A stretch of DNA of 64,000 nucleotides from Steinernema hermaphroditum (taxonomy: Eukaryota; Nematoda; Chromadorea; Rhabditida; Steinernematidae). A program made the position numbers and the translations under genes. The notes beneath the pieces are model-generated. The model had not been told where the DNA came from. It made no database searches and saw only the letters and a list, made by a program, of their open reading frames with translations. Below, one piece after another: positions 62,101-64,000 of the stretch; the stretch's first letter is position 1, and every line of letters begins with the position of its first letter. The stretch lies in contig CM059625.1 in assembly GCA_030435675.1 (NCBI GenBank), forward strand, positions 7,254,001 through 7,318,000. Reading direction: 5' to 3'.

Positions 62101-64000
62101 CTCGATGCCCTTCGTCCGAAGCGTCAGCTCTTCAGACAGGGAATCTGTCTATATGTCTCGATGCCCTACCTCCGATGCCTCGAGTCCCCAACCTCGATGC
62201 CCTTCGTCCGAAGCGTCAGCTCTTCAGACAGGGAATCTGTCTATATGTCTCGATGCCCTACCTCCGATGCCTCGAGTCCCCAACCTCGATACCCTTCGTC
62301 CGAAGCGTCAGCTCTTCAGACAGGGAATCTGTCTATATGTCTCGATGCCCTACCTCCGATACGTCGAGTCCCCAACCTCGATGCCCTACCTTCGAAGCGT
62401 CGAGTCCCCAACCTCGATACCCTTCGTCCGAAGCGTCAGCTCTTCAGACAGGGAATCTGTCTATATGTCTCGATGCCCTACCTCCGATGCCTCGAGTCCC
62501 CAACCTCGATACCCTTCGTCCGAAGCGTCAGCTCTTCAGACAGGGAATCTGTCTATATGTCTCGATGCCCTACCTCCGATGCGTCGAGTCCCCAACCTCG
62601 ATGCCCTACCTTCGAAGCGTCGAGTCCCCAACCTCGACACCCTTCGTCCGAAGCGTCAGCTCTTCAGACACGGAATCTGTCTATATGTCTCGATGCCCTA
62701 CCTCCGATGCGTCGAGTCCCCAACCTCGATGCCCTACCTTCGAAGCGTCGAGTCCCCAACCTCGATACCCTTCGTCCGAAGCGTCAGCTCTTCAGACAGG
62801 GAATCTGTCTATATGTCTCGATGCCCTACCTCCGATGCCTCGAGTCCCCAACCTCGATACCCTTCGTCCGAAGCGTCAGCTCTTCAGACAGGGAATCTGT
62901 CTATATGTCTCGATGCCCTACCTCCGATGCCTCGAGTCCCCAACCTCGATACCCTTCGTCCGAAGCGTCAGCTTCCCCTTCAGACAGGGAATCTGTCTAT
63001 ATGTCTCGATGCCCTACCTCCGATGCGTCGAGTCCCCAACCTCGACACCCTTCGTCCGAAGCGTCAGCTCTTCAGACAGGGAATCTGTCTATATGTCTCG
63101 TTGCCCTACCTCCGATGCCTCGAGTCCCCAACCTCGATGCCCTACCTTCGAAGCGTCGAGTCCCCAACCTCGATACCCTTCGTCCGAAGCGTCAGCTCTT
63201 CAGACAGGGAATCTGTCTATATGTCTCGATGCCCTACCTCCGATGCCTCGAGTCGCCAACCTCGACACGCTTCGTCCGAAGCGTCAGCTCATTCAGACAG
63301 GGAATCTGTCTATATGTCTCGATGCCCTACCTCCGATGCGTCGAGTCCCCAACCTCGATGCCCTTCCTCCGAAGCGTCAGCTTTGATTCGCCAATCTGTC
63401 TATATGTCTCGATGCCCTACCTCCGAAGCGTCGAGTCCCCAACCTCGATACCCTTCGTCCGAAGCGTCAGCTCTTCAGACAGGGAATCTGTCTATATGTC
63501 TCGATGCCCTACCTCCGATGCCTCGAGTCGCCAACCTCGATGCCCTACGCGTCGTCCCGAAGCGTCAGCTCTTCAGACAGGGAATCTGTCTATATGTCTC
63601 GATGCCCTACCTCCGATGCGTCGAGTCCCCAACCTCGACACGCTTCGTCCGAAGCGTCAGCTATTCAGACAGGGAATCTGTCTATATGTCTCGATGCCCT
63701 ACCTCCGATGCGTCGAGTCCCCAACCTCGATGCCCTTCGTCCGAAGCGTCAGCTCTTCAGACAGGGAATCTGTCTCTCGTCCGAAGCGTCAGCTCTTCAG
63801 ACAGGGAATCTGTCTATATGTCTCGATGCCCTACCTCCGATGCCTCGAGTCCCCAACCTCGATACCCTTCGTCCGAAGCGTCAGCTCTTCAGACAGGGAA
63901 TCTGTCTATATGTCTCGATGCCCTACCTCCGATGCCTCGAGTCCCCAACCTCGACACCCTTCGTCCGAAGCGTCAGCTCTTCAGACAGGGAATCTGTCTA
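56105..64000 (+). repeat. satellite array, 92-bp unit with optional 36-bp module
   Basis: From about 56105 to the window end the sequence is a tandem array. Successive ATGTCTCGATG anchors are 92 bases apart (56237, 56329, 56421, 56513) or 128 apart (56109 to 56237) when a 36-base module (GATGCCCTACCTTCGAAGCG, then TCGAGTCCCCAACCTC) is duplicated. Each unit has CTTCGTCCGAAG and AGACAGGGAATCTGTCT, the latter a 6-base stem with a 5-base loop. Variants are shared along the array (CGACACGC, CGATGCCC or CGATACCC; CAGCTATTC or CAGCTCTTC). I estimate about 75-85 units. Irregular units occur near 58200, 61280, 61730 and 63380. The array continues past the right edge. Confidence 0.95.

Noticed and set aside
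55990..63386. Two very long plus-strand open frames (1763 and 2425 codons) as genuine proteins
   Set aside because: They are translations of the satellite in two of three simultaneously open frames; the reading changes from unit to unit because 92 is not divisible by three.
56105..64000. CRISPR-like regular repeat array
   Set aside because: There are no unique spacers between repeats, the genome is eukaryotic, and unit and module lengths fit a satellite.

Overview
The window is nuclear DNA of a nematode, most likely a clade V (strongylid or rhabditid-like) species. Protein-coding genes are split by many very short introns (about 45-50 bases, GT...TTTCAG). Many start codons sit within a few bases of a TTTCAG or TTTTAG acceptor, as expected for spliced-leader trans-splicing. 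The window also carries a major sperm protein sequence, a nematode-restricted family. I cannot name the species.

Layout. 1-9.1 kb: GOT1-type vesicle transport protein (3' part cut by the window edge), a small single-pass membrane protein, glyoxalase I, and a long ABCC/MRP transporter on the minus strand. 10.6-12.4 kb: LPCAT3-like membrane O-acyltransferase (minus). 14.7-19.2 kb: a type-B carboxylesterase and a LIPS-type lipase, both secreted and both with intact catalytic triads (minus). 19.2-21.4 kb: mariner relics. 21.4-24.9 kb: a secreted Glu/Lys-rich protein and a Tudor-like plus CxxC protein (plus). 24.9-29.0 kb: ECI2/ECH-4-type enoyl-CoA isomerase, a secreted Pro/Ser/Lys-rich protein, and GPANK1 (all minus). 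29.5-32.9 kb: RRP9 (U3 snoRNP) followed 122 bases later by a class I Rab11-FIP, a likely operon. 33.4-36.7 kb: a mobile-element island holding a 1.26-kb foldback element with three tRNA-like A/B-box modules, and a broken transposase. 36.9-45.1 kb: Nup85 (npp-2), isobutyryl-CoA dehydrogenase (acdh-9), acetate/succinate CoA-transferase family enzyme, and a small RhoGAP. 45.4-51.7 kb: an isolated Ig domain, MMAA, and STRIP1/FARL-11 (minus). 53.3-55.8 kb: a near-perfect hairpin, a small unrecognised gene, an MSP pseudogene and a frameshifted LC8 dynein light chain. From about 56.1 kb to the window end lies a satellite with a 92-bp unit and an extra 36-bp module.

Functional themes. Several mitochondrial acyl-CoA enzymes lie within about 23 kb: ECI2-type isomerase (beta-oxidation), ACAD8 (valine breakdown), a CoA-transferase, and MMAA (methylmalonyl-CoA mutase/B12). 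FARL-11 (STRIPAK), NPP-2 (nuclear pore) and RRP9 (rRNA processing) are housekeeping genes. The right-hand 12 kb is gene-poor and decays into pseudogenes next to the satellite.

The most unusual features are the satellite, which has almost no stop trinucleotides on its plus strand and so keeps all three plus frames open for kilobases, and the foldback element with tRNA-like promoters in both arms and the centre. All gene structures were read by eye from frame, splice-site phase and remembered family sequence; nothing was searched or aligned by computer.
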